IMG/VR virus record: IMGVR_UViG_3300032516_005718 | Coordinates: 1 to 35,923 of that record | Length of the DNA: 35,923 bases | Source: a virus | Strand: one strand, 5' to 3' | Part shown: one piece after another, positions 30,055 through 35,923 of the stretch | How positions within the stretch are numbered: position 1 is the first letter of the stretch | Layout: every line of letters begins with the position of its first letter | The notes under the pieces: generated by a model | Databases searched by the model: none | Told to the model about the DNA's origin: nothing | The model's input: only the letters and a program-made list of their open reading frames with translations | Made by a program: the position numbers and the translations under genes

Positions 30055-30395
30055 CCAACCTTGATACGTCTGCTGGCCTGGAATTTTTTTATCGTCTCCT
30101 CTTTTGCGTTATTTGTCTCTGTGTACGCGGTAACAATTAGCTGCCGAAGTTGAGGCGAAAACGATTCATAGGCTTTATCGGCAGAGCCATCCGCGAGAGT
30201 AACCTTTTGATCATTGATTTCACAAAGCGCCTGTTTCGAGAGCTCTGAAACTGCCGCCGCGATATCCGACCCTACTCGACGATAAACCATTTTCTCTTCT
30301 TCGATGGTCAACTCACGCACTCCCATCGATTCAATACCATTGACACGCACCTCTTCGGGCACATCATAAACATAGATCTGTCGCGCTTGCTCCAT
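29830..30395 (-). CDS. predicted -1 frameshift fusion of the two tail assembly chaperones, 188 aa
   Basis: Slippage of -1 at A_AAA_AAA (30084-30090) joins residues 1-104 of the upstream chaperone to IPGQQTYQGW and then the whole 74-residue downstream frame, with no stop in between. This is the G/GT arrangement of phage lambda, where the short protein is abundant, the fusion is rare, and both load the tape measure for tube assembly. The ribosome would otherwise stop at the TGA at 30051. The fraction shifted cannot be judged from sequence. Confidence 0.7.
30051..30395 (-). CDS. tail assembly chaperone, upstream (G-like) frame, 114 aa
   Basis: GGGAGAAACGCA precedes the ATG. It begins MEQARQIYVYDVPEEVRVNG and has a helical, acidic body (REL TIEEEKMVYRRVGSD; PQLRQLIVTAYTETNNAKE). 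It lies between tail tube and tape measure, the fixed place of these chaperones. Near the end, codons ATA AAA AAA TTC contain an in-frame slippery heptamer, so a longer fusion is likely made as well. Such proteins coat the tape measure until the tube polymerises; they are absent from the virion. Confidence 0.75.
   Translation of the reverse strand: MEQARQIYVYDVPEEVRVNGIESMGVRELTIEEEKMVYRRVGSDIAAAVSELSKQALCEINDQKVTLADGSADKAYESFSPQLRQLIVTAYTETNNAKEETIKKFQASRRIKVG
30084..30090 (-). other. -1 frameshift slippery site A_AAA_AAA
   Basis: Codons 102-104 of the upstream chaperone are ATA AAA AAA; in this frame the seven As form X_XXY_YYZ. A -1 shift enters an open frame that reaches the downstream chaperone ATG in phase. 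The position, about ten codons before the first gene's stop, is usual for tail chaperone shifts. Confidence 0.75.
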
Positions 30396-30432
30396 TGCGT
30401 TTCTCCCTTTGTGTTTTTACTACGTGTGAATC

Positions 30433-30861
30433 TTAGAATTTGCTGTACCCTTCGCATTCCCACTCGAGATTGATTGTTCCGTAGTCGGCACGACTCGGGA
30501 AGCCGATAGGAATTTCGCCGAAGAAAACGTTTTTGAAAATGTGGCGAATGCGCTCGCCGCTCGGGAAGTTCATCGTCGCTTTGAAGTTGATCATGCTGCC
30601 GGGCTTCTGTCGTTGCGCGCGGTCGACGATCTCTTTGATGAGTTTGAAAATCTCGCCGTTCTCGAAATGAATTTCTGTTTTGCCTCGGCAACCGCGAAAG
30701 ATTTCATCGCGGCGATCCGTCTTCTCGTTCAGGTAGCCTTCCTTGAGAATTTCAGTTTGGATTGCCGCCTCGAATGAGCGAATATTCGTGATGTTCGTCT
30801 TGGGCTCGCCGTTGAGAATGTAGATCAATTCAATTTCCTGCCCCTTGATCCTGTGCTCCAT
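30433..30861 (-). CDS. tail tube protein, 142 aa
   Basis: Begins MEHRIKGQEIELIYILNGEP. Strands IELIYILNGEP, TEIHFENGEIFKLIKEI, MINFKATMNFPSGERIRHIF and TINLEWECEG fit the small tube fold of T4 gp19 and relatives (140-165 aa), which stack as rings inside the sheath. It lies immediately downstream of the sheath, as in most contractile phages. The start has only a weak AAGGG upstream site. Separated from the sheath by 213 bases with two terminator-like hairpins, so it may have its own promoter there. Confidence 0.8.
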   Translation of the reverse strand: MEHRIKGQEIELIYILNGEPKTNITNIRSFEAAIQTEILKEGYLNEKTDRRDEIFRGCRGKTEIHFENGEIFKLIKEIVDRAQRQKPGSMINFKATMNFPSGERIRHIFKNVFFGEIPIGFPSRADYGTINLEWECEGYSKF

Positions 30862-30887
30862 GACTTGACCCTTACCTTAGACGCTTC

Positions 30888-30930
30888 ACCAAAAAGAAAA
30901 GCGCGGAAAGCCTCTCGGCAATCACGCGCC
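30888..30930 (-). terminator. possible intrinsic terminator or attenuator upstream of the tube gene
   Basis: On the minus strand GCGCG and CGCGC pair over five bases around a loop that itself can fold (GCC GAGA GGC), and TTTTCTTTTT follows. It lies only 26 bases before the tube ATG, so full termination here would silence the tail genes; partial termination is more plausible. Confidence 0.5.
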
Positions 30931-31007
30931 CTATCCCTTCAAAATGAAGGTGTGGCCGTCTGAATATTCACAGCCTACTCGTTCAAAACTCAATTGTCCA
31001 ATTCGAT

Positions 31008-31042
31008 AAAAAAGCCCCTCGGAGGGAGAAATTCCGAGGAGC
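31008..31042 (-). terminator. intrinsic terminator after the sheath gene
   Basis: GCTCCTCGGA pairs with TCCGAGGGGC (ten pairs, one U-G) around a nine-base loop and is followed by TTTTTTA. It lies 33 bases beyond the sheath stop, a strong Rho-independent terminator shape. Downstream genes must then be reached by read-through or by a promoter between 30950 and 31005, where no convincing -35/-10 pair could be settled. Confidence 0.75.
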
Positions 31043-31074
31043 CTCACCAATTGCACATCAGAGGAAAAATGGCA

Positions 31075-33063
31075 CTACGTTACGGTTATCGTGACGTCCT
31101 CGCCAATCTCCGCCTGTAGCACGAAGAAATCGCCGGTCGCCAACGTCCGCACCTTCATAATTATCACATGAATCCCCTTCGCCTCAAGATTCGGGGTGTT
31201 GCCGCTGACGTCATCAATCAGGTAGTCGTTAAGTCGTTGCGCAGACGGATTGTCTTCGCTCTTGAGACCGGAGAGATATGCCTCCATCTCGCCGACCGCC
31301 GAGTCTTTGAGCCCTTGCGTGAGCGGTTGCTTTGCGAACTGGTTCAAACGTTCGGCGCAAGAATCTTCGAGCATGTCCGCGAAGCGTCGACGATTGATGT
31401 TCTTCTGCCCCGACGTGAGAGACGAGGTAACGCCGCTCTGGAAAATGAACCCGCCGATGGTGCGGTCGAATCGAATCGCGGCGATGCCCATCTTTCGCAT
31501 CAGAATGTAGTCGGTCATGTTGAGACCGGAAACGCCTCGCTGAAATGACGTTATCGGTCCGAGAATTGCTGGAACCGGGTCCGTCGACTGCGCGGGATTT
31601 CGCTCGGGAGCGAGGTTCGAGAGTAGCGCGGCCATCCACATGTTGAGTTGCGTATCGAGCATTCCGTCAGCGTGATTGAAGCCATCCGCGCCCTTCATGG
31701 TGAAGCCAACTGCCTCGGGGATGAACGTCTGCGCACCCGGCCAATTGTAGATGATGCGCTCGTTCCGAGTCGCTCCGACGCCCGGTGACGCATCAGTCAC
31801 AACTGCACTCACAGTGAGTGTGTTGAGAGGGGGAGAGACTAGCGAGATGCGCCCGTAACCTATCGCGCTTGCGTCGAGTATATGCGCTCTCTGTTTCGTG
31901 CGAATGGTCTCACTCGTTCGAGCAGGCACAACAATGTTCACATCCCGTGAAGGCATTTCGTCGGCGAGCAACGAGTCGAAACACGACGCGTAAAGCGCAT
32001 CAATCGTTGCATCGCTGACAGCATTCGCGGCCTGAATCGTCGAGGTGTACGTGAGAGCGCCGGTCGGGTGCGTTCTCATCTGAAGACCCGAGAGCGGATC
32101 CCAAGTCGTCGCCGTTCCCGCTGTGGGAACGATTGTGGGGTTGATGGTCGTCGCGGCGAGAATCGTCGCATCGAGAGGACGCGCGGGCACCGTGCACGCG
32201 ATAGCATCGTCGCTCTCGCCGACGCCCGTGTCGGCATCGGTCGCGGGATGAATGCGATAGGGTAGCGCCGTGGTCGTCGACCAATCGAAGTTCGTGCCGT
32301 CGAGTTTCTCAACAACCAATGCGGTTGCGAGAGTCGGGTCAGATCTCACTCGATAGGTTGCGGCGTTCACACCTAGTGCGCCTGCTCCACCAATTACACC
32401 GAGCACCAAGAAATCGCCCTTCTTGACGCCGACGCCACCGTTGGCGGTGAGGAATCCGCCGAGCGCCGAAGTGAAGGTTTGGAATTGCGCGGGAGCGCCG
32501 GCCGCTGTCACCGCACCATCAACGTTTTGCGAATAAGCGCCAACGCCTGTGAATGTGCAGCGCTTGCCGACCTTAACTCGATTGACGCCGCTCTTGAATT
32601 CACGCCCGGCCGCAACCGAGCCGGCATAGACAGTGACGATTGGCGTAGGATTCGTGGCGCTCTTGTTCGTCGGAAGATCTCGATAGAGTCTCACAGCGTT
32701 TGCGCTTGCGAGATTCACGGGCACGCAAATGAGTCTCGAGAACTTCTTGTTTCTCAGAGCGATGAATCCAGAACCGCCGCTGATGCCGGTGTCGCCAATC
32801 GACTCATCGAATCCGCCGAGTTTGTCGAGCAGATCTTGAGCCGAGGTGACCTCGACGGGTTGGGGTTTGGTTGTAACAACACCCGTTGTGTCGACAGAAA
32901 CAGCGTAGGTCATGTCAGCAAATTCACCGATGACCGCGACCGTTCCCGTTCCGACACCATTCACGGCGCCGGGTGGCGGCAAGTCGACGATCACAACGCC
33001 TTCAATCAGAGTGATGGTCTCTTGCCCGGGAAAACTTCCATACCTGCGAACAAATCCTGACAT
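31075..33063 (-). CDS. tail sheath protein, 662 aa
   Basis: GAGGAGAG precedes the ATG. After an N-terminal strand (ETITLIEGVVIVDLPPPG) the protein follows the sheath pattern: IGEFADMTYAVSV, SRLICVPVNLASANAVRLYR, a variable middle, then FQRGVSGLNMTDYILMRKMG, AAIRFDRTIGGFIFQSGVTS, NINRRRFADMLEDSCAERLN and a C-terminal strand (FVLQAEIGEDVTITVT) that would link to neighbours. Sheath proteins of 450-700 aa polymerise around the tube and contract at infection. The large middle part (residues 180-350) is an added surface domain, as in T4 gp18. Confidence 0.88.
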   Translation of the reverse strand: MSGFVRRYGSFPGQETITLIEGVVIVDLPPPGAVNGVGTGTVAVIGEFADMTYAVSVDTTGVVTTKPQPVEVTSAQDLLDKLGGFDESIGDTGISGGSGFIALRNKKFSRLICVPVNLASANAVRLYRDLPTNKSATNPTPIVTVYAGSVAAGREFKSGVNRVKVGKRCTFTGVGAYSQNVDGAVTAAGAPAQFQTFTSALGGFLTANGGVGVKKGDFLVLGVIGGAGALGVNAATYRVRSDPTLATALVVEKLDGTNFDWSTTTALPYRIHPATDADTGVGESDDAIACTVPARPLDATILAATTINPTIVPTAGTATTWDPLSGLQMRTHPTGALTYTSTIQAANAVSDATIDALYASCFDSLLADEMPSRDVNIVVPARTSETIRTKQRAHILDASAIGYGRISLVSPPLNTLTVSAVVTDASPGVGATRNERIIYNWPGAQTFIPEAVGFTMKGADGFNHADGMLDTQLNMWMAALLSNLAPERNPAQSTDPVPAILGPITSFQRGVSGLNMTDYILMRKMGIAAIRFDRTIGGFIFQSGVTSSLTSGQKNINRRRFADMLEDSCAERLNQFAKQPLTQGLKDSAVGEMEAYLSGLKSEDNPSAQRLNDYLIDDVSGNTPNLEAKGIHVIIMKVRTLATGDFFVLQAEIGEDVTITVT

Positions 33064-33075
33064 GATTTCTCTCCT

Positions 33076-33771
33076 CTAACAGTCGTCAGCCAATGAAATT
33101 TGAGGGTCGTCTGTAACAGTGAGTTTATGCTGGAACCGAGCATCGGGATAGGCAACAAGTTTCATCAACGGAATGTTGCCTTGTAGAGTGAAAATCAATC
33201 GGCGATATCGTTTCATCGCATCGTCCGAATCGTCGACGTACGAGATCGATTTCAAAGAGTATGAAGAGCGCGCGTTGTAGTAATGCGGCAAGTCCAGTCT
33301 GAACCCATACATCCAGTCACATGGATTGAACGCATCCTCCAACATTTTCGCAAGCCCCATTCTCTCTCTCGGGTCGGTTGCCCAAACATCAACAACCAGA
33401 TTCAAAACCATTTCCGCCAAAACCACAAAGTATCGACCATCGGGCGCGGCGAGTCTGTAGTCTTTGTTTAGACCGGGGGTGAATCGACTTGCATCATATT
33501 CGCCCGCCTCGGTCGAGTAGACAAGCGCGGATGGATACGTCGCGACATCCTCGGGCTCGCTCCAATTCTCGATGACTCGTTTCAATCGCAACTCTCGACC
33601 GCCGGGCATCTGAATTTTTATCTGACTCAGATATTCTGAGAGGCCCCGAGTGAGCGCCGTTCTCGTGTCGGTCTCACAGTTAGCGGTCGGCTCAATGGGT
33701 GCGGTTCGATCGGACACGAGGACCGTGCCGACCTTCGAGGAAACCACCGCGCCTGTAGGAGTCGATGTCAT
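33076..33771 (-). CDS. tail terminator/tail-end neck protein, 231 aa
   Basis: The start overlaps the upstream stop as ATGA. It begins MTSTPTGAVVSSKVGTVLVS and contains PSALVYSTEAGEYDASRFTP, FVVLAEMVLNLVVDVWATDP, RMGLAKMLEDAFNPCDWMYG and LPHYYNARSSYSLKSISYVD, the alternating helix/strand pattern of tail terminators that cap the growing tube and sheath. It lies between the neck genes and the sheath, where terminators are encoded. Somewhat longer than lambda U-like proteins, usual for contractile tails. The family call is by pattern and order only. Confidence 0.65.
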   Translation of the reverse strand: MTSTPTGAVVSSKVGTVLVSDRTAPIEPTANCETDTRTALTRGLSEYLSQIKIQMPGGRELRLKRVIENWSEPEDVATYPSALVYSTEAGEYDASRFTPGLNKDYRLAAPDGRYFVVLAEMVLNLVVDVWATDPRERMGLAKMLEDAFNPCDWMYGFRLDLPHYYNARSSYSLKSISYVDDSDDAMKRYRRLIFTLQGNIPLMKLVAYPDARFQHKLTVTDDPQISLADDC

Positions 33772-34301
33772 TTTCCGGCGAGCCTCTTTAACGTGCGGTC
33801 GATTTGATTTTTGACCTCGGTGTTGATGGCAGTCTCTATCTCAGGCAGACTGTTCCTCAAGACGTAGCGCCCTTTCAAGCCGACTCTTTTGTATTTTCTT
33901 GAGAGACAATAGGCGATCCCCTTCGCCTTTGAATAGTCGACGCCGAGCCTTCGCATCGCCCAAGTCGCTACCGCAATTTGCCCAACCTGAGAGATGCCCT
34001 TGCCGGGTCGTCGACCGTACTCGATGATGGGCGCGTAGGGTGCGTTATTGAAGACCTTGCCGCCCTCTGCTGTGTCGGTATATTTCCACGAGCGTTTGTA
34101 TTGCCCCGTATTCACCGCGCCATAGATGCCCTGCCCCGCCGTTCCATGAGCGCCGCTTGGCGCCTTCATCGTGGCCTTTTGAAGTACGCGCAACGAGCGC
34201 ATGCCGCCCGATTTGATTCCTCGGCGAACGGTCGGCTCGTAGTCTTTGCCGAGCTCCAACATAAACTTGGCCCATTGGCCCATGGTGACGTAGTGAGCCA
34301 T
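33768..34301 (-). CDS. tail completion/neck protein (HK97 gp10-like), 177 aa
   Basis: The ATG directly follows the upstream stop (TAAATG), with GGAG about eleven bases back. The signature is VFNNAPYAPIIEYGRRPG, preceded by TGQYKRSWKYTD, both typical of HK97 gp10-like proteins. The N-terminus is helical (RSLRVLQKATMKAPSG), the C-terminus a long helix (ETAINTEVKNQIDRTLKR). These proteins join the tail to the portal-adaptor-stopper stack of the head. Neighbouring genes are likewise neck components. Confidence 0.7.
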   Translation of the reverse strand: MAHYVTMGQWAKFMLELGKDYEPTVRRGIKSGGMRSLRVLQKATMKAPSGAHGTAGQGIYGAVNTGQYKRSWKYTDTAEGGKVFNNAPYAPIIEYGRRPGKGISQVGQIAVATWAMRRLGVDYSKAKGIAYCLSRKYKRVGLKGRYVLRNSLPEIETAINTEVKNQIDRTLKRLAGK

Positions 34302-34829
34302 TTATTCGGGGTCTCCTACGCGAGCTCTGTCTTCGTGAACTTTCTCGAGGTGAACCATCCATTGGAGTTTGCCGGCCGCATAGTGCGGCGCCGAGCGTGG
34401 ATAGAATCTTCGTCGCGGTCCCGCCTTGCCATCGGGTCGCGGAAACTCAACCTCGTAAAACATCTCTTCGTCGAGCGGTATCTGTGAGCCGTCCGAATCG
34501 CGCCCCATCAAATCGTCTTCGGTAAATCGCCCGCTGATTTCGTCGAGCATCACCGCGCCGGTCTCATCGAGACCGACCGGCTGAACGATCTCGGTCAGAC
34601 TGATGAGGTCATGAATGCGTGGTGTCGGGAGCAACACGAGCTCGGAGATCTCAGAGAGTGTTCCAACGCCTCTCTCGCCGCCGCTCCATTTCGCTCTGAC
34701 GATGCGAACCTTGTAGGGGCGCAAACCGAATTTGCTCAACAGATCTCGGAGTTGATCTGCAAGCGGAATGAATCGACGTGCCAGAGTTTTGTTTAGCTGG
34801 ACGCTGGTTGGGTCGAAGAATTTTGCCAT
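34302..34829 (-). CDS. head closure or neck protein, 175 aa
   Basis: GGGAGGG precedes the ATG. Begins MAKFFDPTSVQLNKTLARRF. A beta-rich middle (YKVRIVRAKWSGGERGVGTL, SEISELVLLPTPRIHDLISL) and a late strand pattern (EEMFYEVEFPRPDG, GKLQWMVHLEKVHED) suggest the small barrel of stopper-like proteins. The order adaptor - this - gp10-like - terminator agrees with a head-tail stopper. No diagnostic motif is visible, so the role is by position. Confidence 0.55.
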   Translation of the reverse strand: MAKFFDPTSVQLNKTLARRFIPLADQLRDLLSKFGLRPYKVRIVRAKWSGGERGVGTLSEISELVLLPTPRIHDLISLTEIVQPVGLDETGAVMLDEISGRFTEDDLMGRDSDGSQIPLDEEMFYEVEFPRPDGKAGPRRRFYPRSAPHYAAGKLQWMVHLEKVHEDRARVGDPE

Positions 34830-34843
34830 TCGCCCTCCCGGCG

Positions 34844-35254
34844 TTATCCATGACGAACGGGTATAGAACTAACACCCGCAGTGAATGAACTCCTGTATCG
34901 AGTTGAGTAAACGTAAACTGGGACGCCCACAAGATCCGCGAGCCGATAACCCCATCGAACATACTCGTGTTCGAGTTGGTCGGGCTCGTTGTCGCGCAAG
35001 TGCAAATCGGAAAGTTGAATCGCCGCGAGACGATCTTGAGACTCGATCAACTTCGTCTCGAGATCGTCCATCACTTTCAAAATGCGTCGTACTCTGTCGA
35101 CCGCTTCTTCGATGATCAAATTCATCGCCGACTCAACCAAAAATGCGGTTTGCATCGGGCGAGGAATGCCGAATTGAATAGACGCCGCCGCCTGAATTTC
35201 AGGATAGCCAAGATGAAAACGACAGCGTTCTTTTTCAGCGGCATCGAGAGGCAT
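34844..35254 (-). CDS. head-tail connector/adaptor-like protein, 136 aa
   Basis: GAGG lies four bases before the ATG. Begins MPLDAAEKERCRFHLGYPEI. Helix-rich: PMQTAFLVESAMNLIIEEAV, DRVRRILKVMDDLETKLIES, then an acidic stretch and a late EYVRWGYRLADLVGVPVYVY. Adaptor proteins that bind under the portal are small and helical and start this kind of gene order. No family motif is recognised, so the call is by order and composition. Confidence 0.5.
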   Translation of the reverse strand: MPLDAAEKERCRFHLGYPEIQAAASIQFGIPRPMQTAFLVESAMNLIIEEAVDRVRRILKVMDDLETKLIESQDRLAAIQLSDLHLRDNEPDQLEHEYVRWGYRLADLVGVPVYVYSTRYRSSFTAGVSSIPVRHG

Positions 35255-35268
35255 AGGTCCTCAATTGA

Positions 35269-35592
35269 TCAAGCCTGTTTTTCTAGTTTCACACCTGCGG
35301 CAAGAAGTTTTTCGATTGCTCCCGGCCCATAACTCGAATCGTCGACGAGCGTGTCCTTCGGCAAAAAAGTGATATGGCCGTTGAAGGAAACGATCTTCGC
35401 CTCGAGCACCAAATATCTTCCCGTCAATGGGGCGGGCTGCACTAGCGGTGGCTCGACAGTGGGCTCGACTTTCGGAGGTGAATCCTCTTTGAGCAGTCTG
35501 GCAATTTCAGCCGGGCTTTGCGTTTTTACAACGGGAGGCGCATAAATTTTATTTTCCAATTTTGTCTCCTCGACCATTCGAACCTTGGCCAT
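35269..35592 (-). CDS. hypothetical virion-region protein, 107 aa
   Basis: GGAGG lies seven bases before the ATG at 35592. It begins MAKVRMVEETKLENKIYAPP, has a proline/glutamate-rich middle (KVEPTVEPPLVQPAPLTG), then a beta-rich end (RYLVLEAKIVSFNGHITFLP) and a short helix (GAIEKLLAAGVKLEKQ). Position just upstream of the connectors suggests a head- or neck-associated accessory. The flexible middle may tether two small domains. Not recognised. Confidence 0.6.
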   Translation of the reverse strand: MAKVRMVEETKLENKIYAPPVVKTQSPAEIARLLKEDSPPKVEPTVEPPLVQPAPLTGRYLVLEAKIVSFNGHITFLPKDTLVDDSSYGPGAIEKLLAAGVKLEKQA

Positions 35593-35629
35593 TTTGTGCC
35601 TCCGTCAAGAGTTAAAAAAGATGACAGGA

Positions 35630-35709
35630 GATACGATTCGCGATTTTTCATATCCGATCTTTGGTCCCCGATCGTGGGGGAAGAATCTGAAAAACAATCG
35701 AATCGTATC
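35630..35709 (-). repeat. 80-base imperfect inverted repeat upstream of the first complete late gene
   Basis: GATACGATTCG (35630-35640) pairs exactly with CGAATCGTATC (35699-35709). Inside, TTTTTCA pairs with TGAAAAA, then GAT-CTT with AAG-ATC around a bulge, then CCCC with GGGG. About 28 base pairs could form one long hairpin. On the minus-strand RNA it ends roughly 37 bases before the ATG at 35592, with a run of six Ts about ten bases beyond it. It could be an RNA control or processing element, or a protein-binding site. Confidence 0.65.
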
Positions 35710-35820
35710 CCAGGAATTATGCCGAGAGGAATCACGCTCCGAGGAGTGAGAATCTTCTATGGCGCCCCATGAGCACTGACGAGAAGTGACCGACTTCGCG
35801 TGCAAGTTCATCTGTCGATT

Positions 35821-35887
35821 GTTGCTCTTGCGGTTCCATGGCACGAAGCCAGGGTTTGCGAGAGCAACGGATGGGGCACGAAGCCCC
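35821..35887. repeat. two adjacent hairpins with the same ACGAA loop
   Basis: GTTGCTCTTGC (35821-35831) pairs with GCGAGAGCAAC (35858-35868), eleven positions with one G-U. Inside it TGGC-ACGAA-GCCA forms a smaller stem. Five bases further, GGGGC-ACGAA-GCCCC (35873-35887) forms a second stem. GGCACGAAGCC is repeated exactly at 35840-35850 and 35875-35885. Confidence 0.55.
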
Positions 35888-35923
35888 GAGTTCTCGATCT
35901 TTGCGTGAGCGTCTTGGTAGATG

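Larger units (their letters stand above)
35593..35923 (-). other. right-end segment of uncertain coding status, rich in inverted repeats
   Basis: No complete gene can be supported. One minus-strand frame is open from the window edge to a TGA at 35605-35607, about 105 codons, and would end 12 bases before the next start, as neighbours do. Its first 50 codons look coding (IYQDAHAKIENSGLRAPSVA..., about 68% G/C in third positions). The rest is Ser/His/Arg-rich and loses that bias. Another frame gives a 35-residue ORF at 35732-35839 (MEPQEQQSTDELAREVGHFS...) without a ribosome binding site. The segment may be the 3' end of an upstream gene, perhaps the major capsid gene, plus a structured spacer. 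Confidence 0.4.

Noticed and set aside
30950-31005. Sigma-70-type promoter for the tube gene
   Set aside because: TTGGAC, TTGAGT and TTGAAC with TAGGCT or TATTCA can be paired in several ways, but spacing or sequence is poor in each, so no site is listed.
24170-33063. Contractile injection system (eCIS or R-type tailocin) rather than a phage
   Set aside because: The gene set resembles one, but the tape measure, frameshifted chaperones, tail terminator and three or more head-tail connector genes point to a phage with a head. A headless derivative cannot be fully excluded because capsid and terminase genes are outside the window.
35821-35887. Possible tRNA or tmRNA fragment
   Set aside because: The stems do not match a cloverleaf; there is no T-arm GTTCRA sequence, no anticodon arm and no CCA-type end.
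1-35923. CRISPR array, insertion sequence, integrase or attachment site
   Set aside because: No regularly spaced direct repeats, no transposase or recombinase motif and no attachment-like duplicated segment were seen.

Overview
The window is part of a contractile-tailed (myovirus-type) bacteriophage genome, or a prophage or metagenomic contig of one. On the minus strand, read from right to left, it carries a nearly unbroken virion-assembly and lysis operon. The order is head-tail connectors, tail terminator, sheath, tube, tail assembly chaperones, tape measure, LysM baseplate protein, hub, spike, gp25/W-like and J-like baseplate wedge proteins, a long series of adhesin-like tail-tip proteins, then endolysin, holin-like membrane proteins and spanins. 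The sheath together with the J, W and V-like proteins shows the contractile tail. The overlapping inner-membrane and lipoprotein spanin pair indicates a host with an outer membrane (Gram-negative). I cannot name the host or a close relative. The large terminase, portal and protease are not in the window and probably lie beyond the right edge. No convincing complete major capsid gene is present. Layout: 1-1785 (plus strand) is a chain of tiny, mostly ATGA-overlapping genes, two with zinc-ribbon-like cysteines, none with a recognised function. At 1786-1935 the two transcription units converge around a strong minus-strand intrinsic terminator. 1936-4550 (minus) is the lysis cassette. 4563-15590 is the distal fibre/adhesin region, including a TIM-barrel hydrolase-like protein (5062-5973), a long modular tail protein (9401-11290) and a 929-residue PKD/lectin-like protein (12801-15590). 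15619-24163 is baseplate wedge and tail tip, where a kelch beta-propeller and a LamG-like protein lie between two different J-like proteins. 24170-30395 is spike, hub, LysM protein, tape measure and chaperones. 30433-33771 is tube, sheath and tail terminator. 33768-35592 is neck and connector proteins. The last 331 bases are not clearly assigned and hold strong inverted repeats. How the genes work together: the neck genes close the filled head. The tape measure (670 aa, about 100 nm by the usual 0.15 nm per residue) sets tail length. The chaperones, apparently a G/GT-type pair joined by a -1 frameshift at A_AAA_AAA, load it. Tube and sheath polymerise around it, and the hub, spike and wedge proteins nucleate the baseplate that carries the many adhesin-like proteins. 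Endolysin, holin candidates and spanins then open the cell. Gene starts are closely spaced, many overlap by ATGA/TGATG/TAATG, and GGAG/GAGG-type ribosome binding sites are common, with several GTG or TTG starts. Noteworthy points are the frameshift site, the structured right-hand end, a shared domain in two tail proteins, tandem terminators between sheath and tube, and an 11-base motif repeated in two intergenic gaps. All functions are inferred by reading protein patterns; no database search was run.
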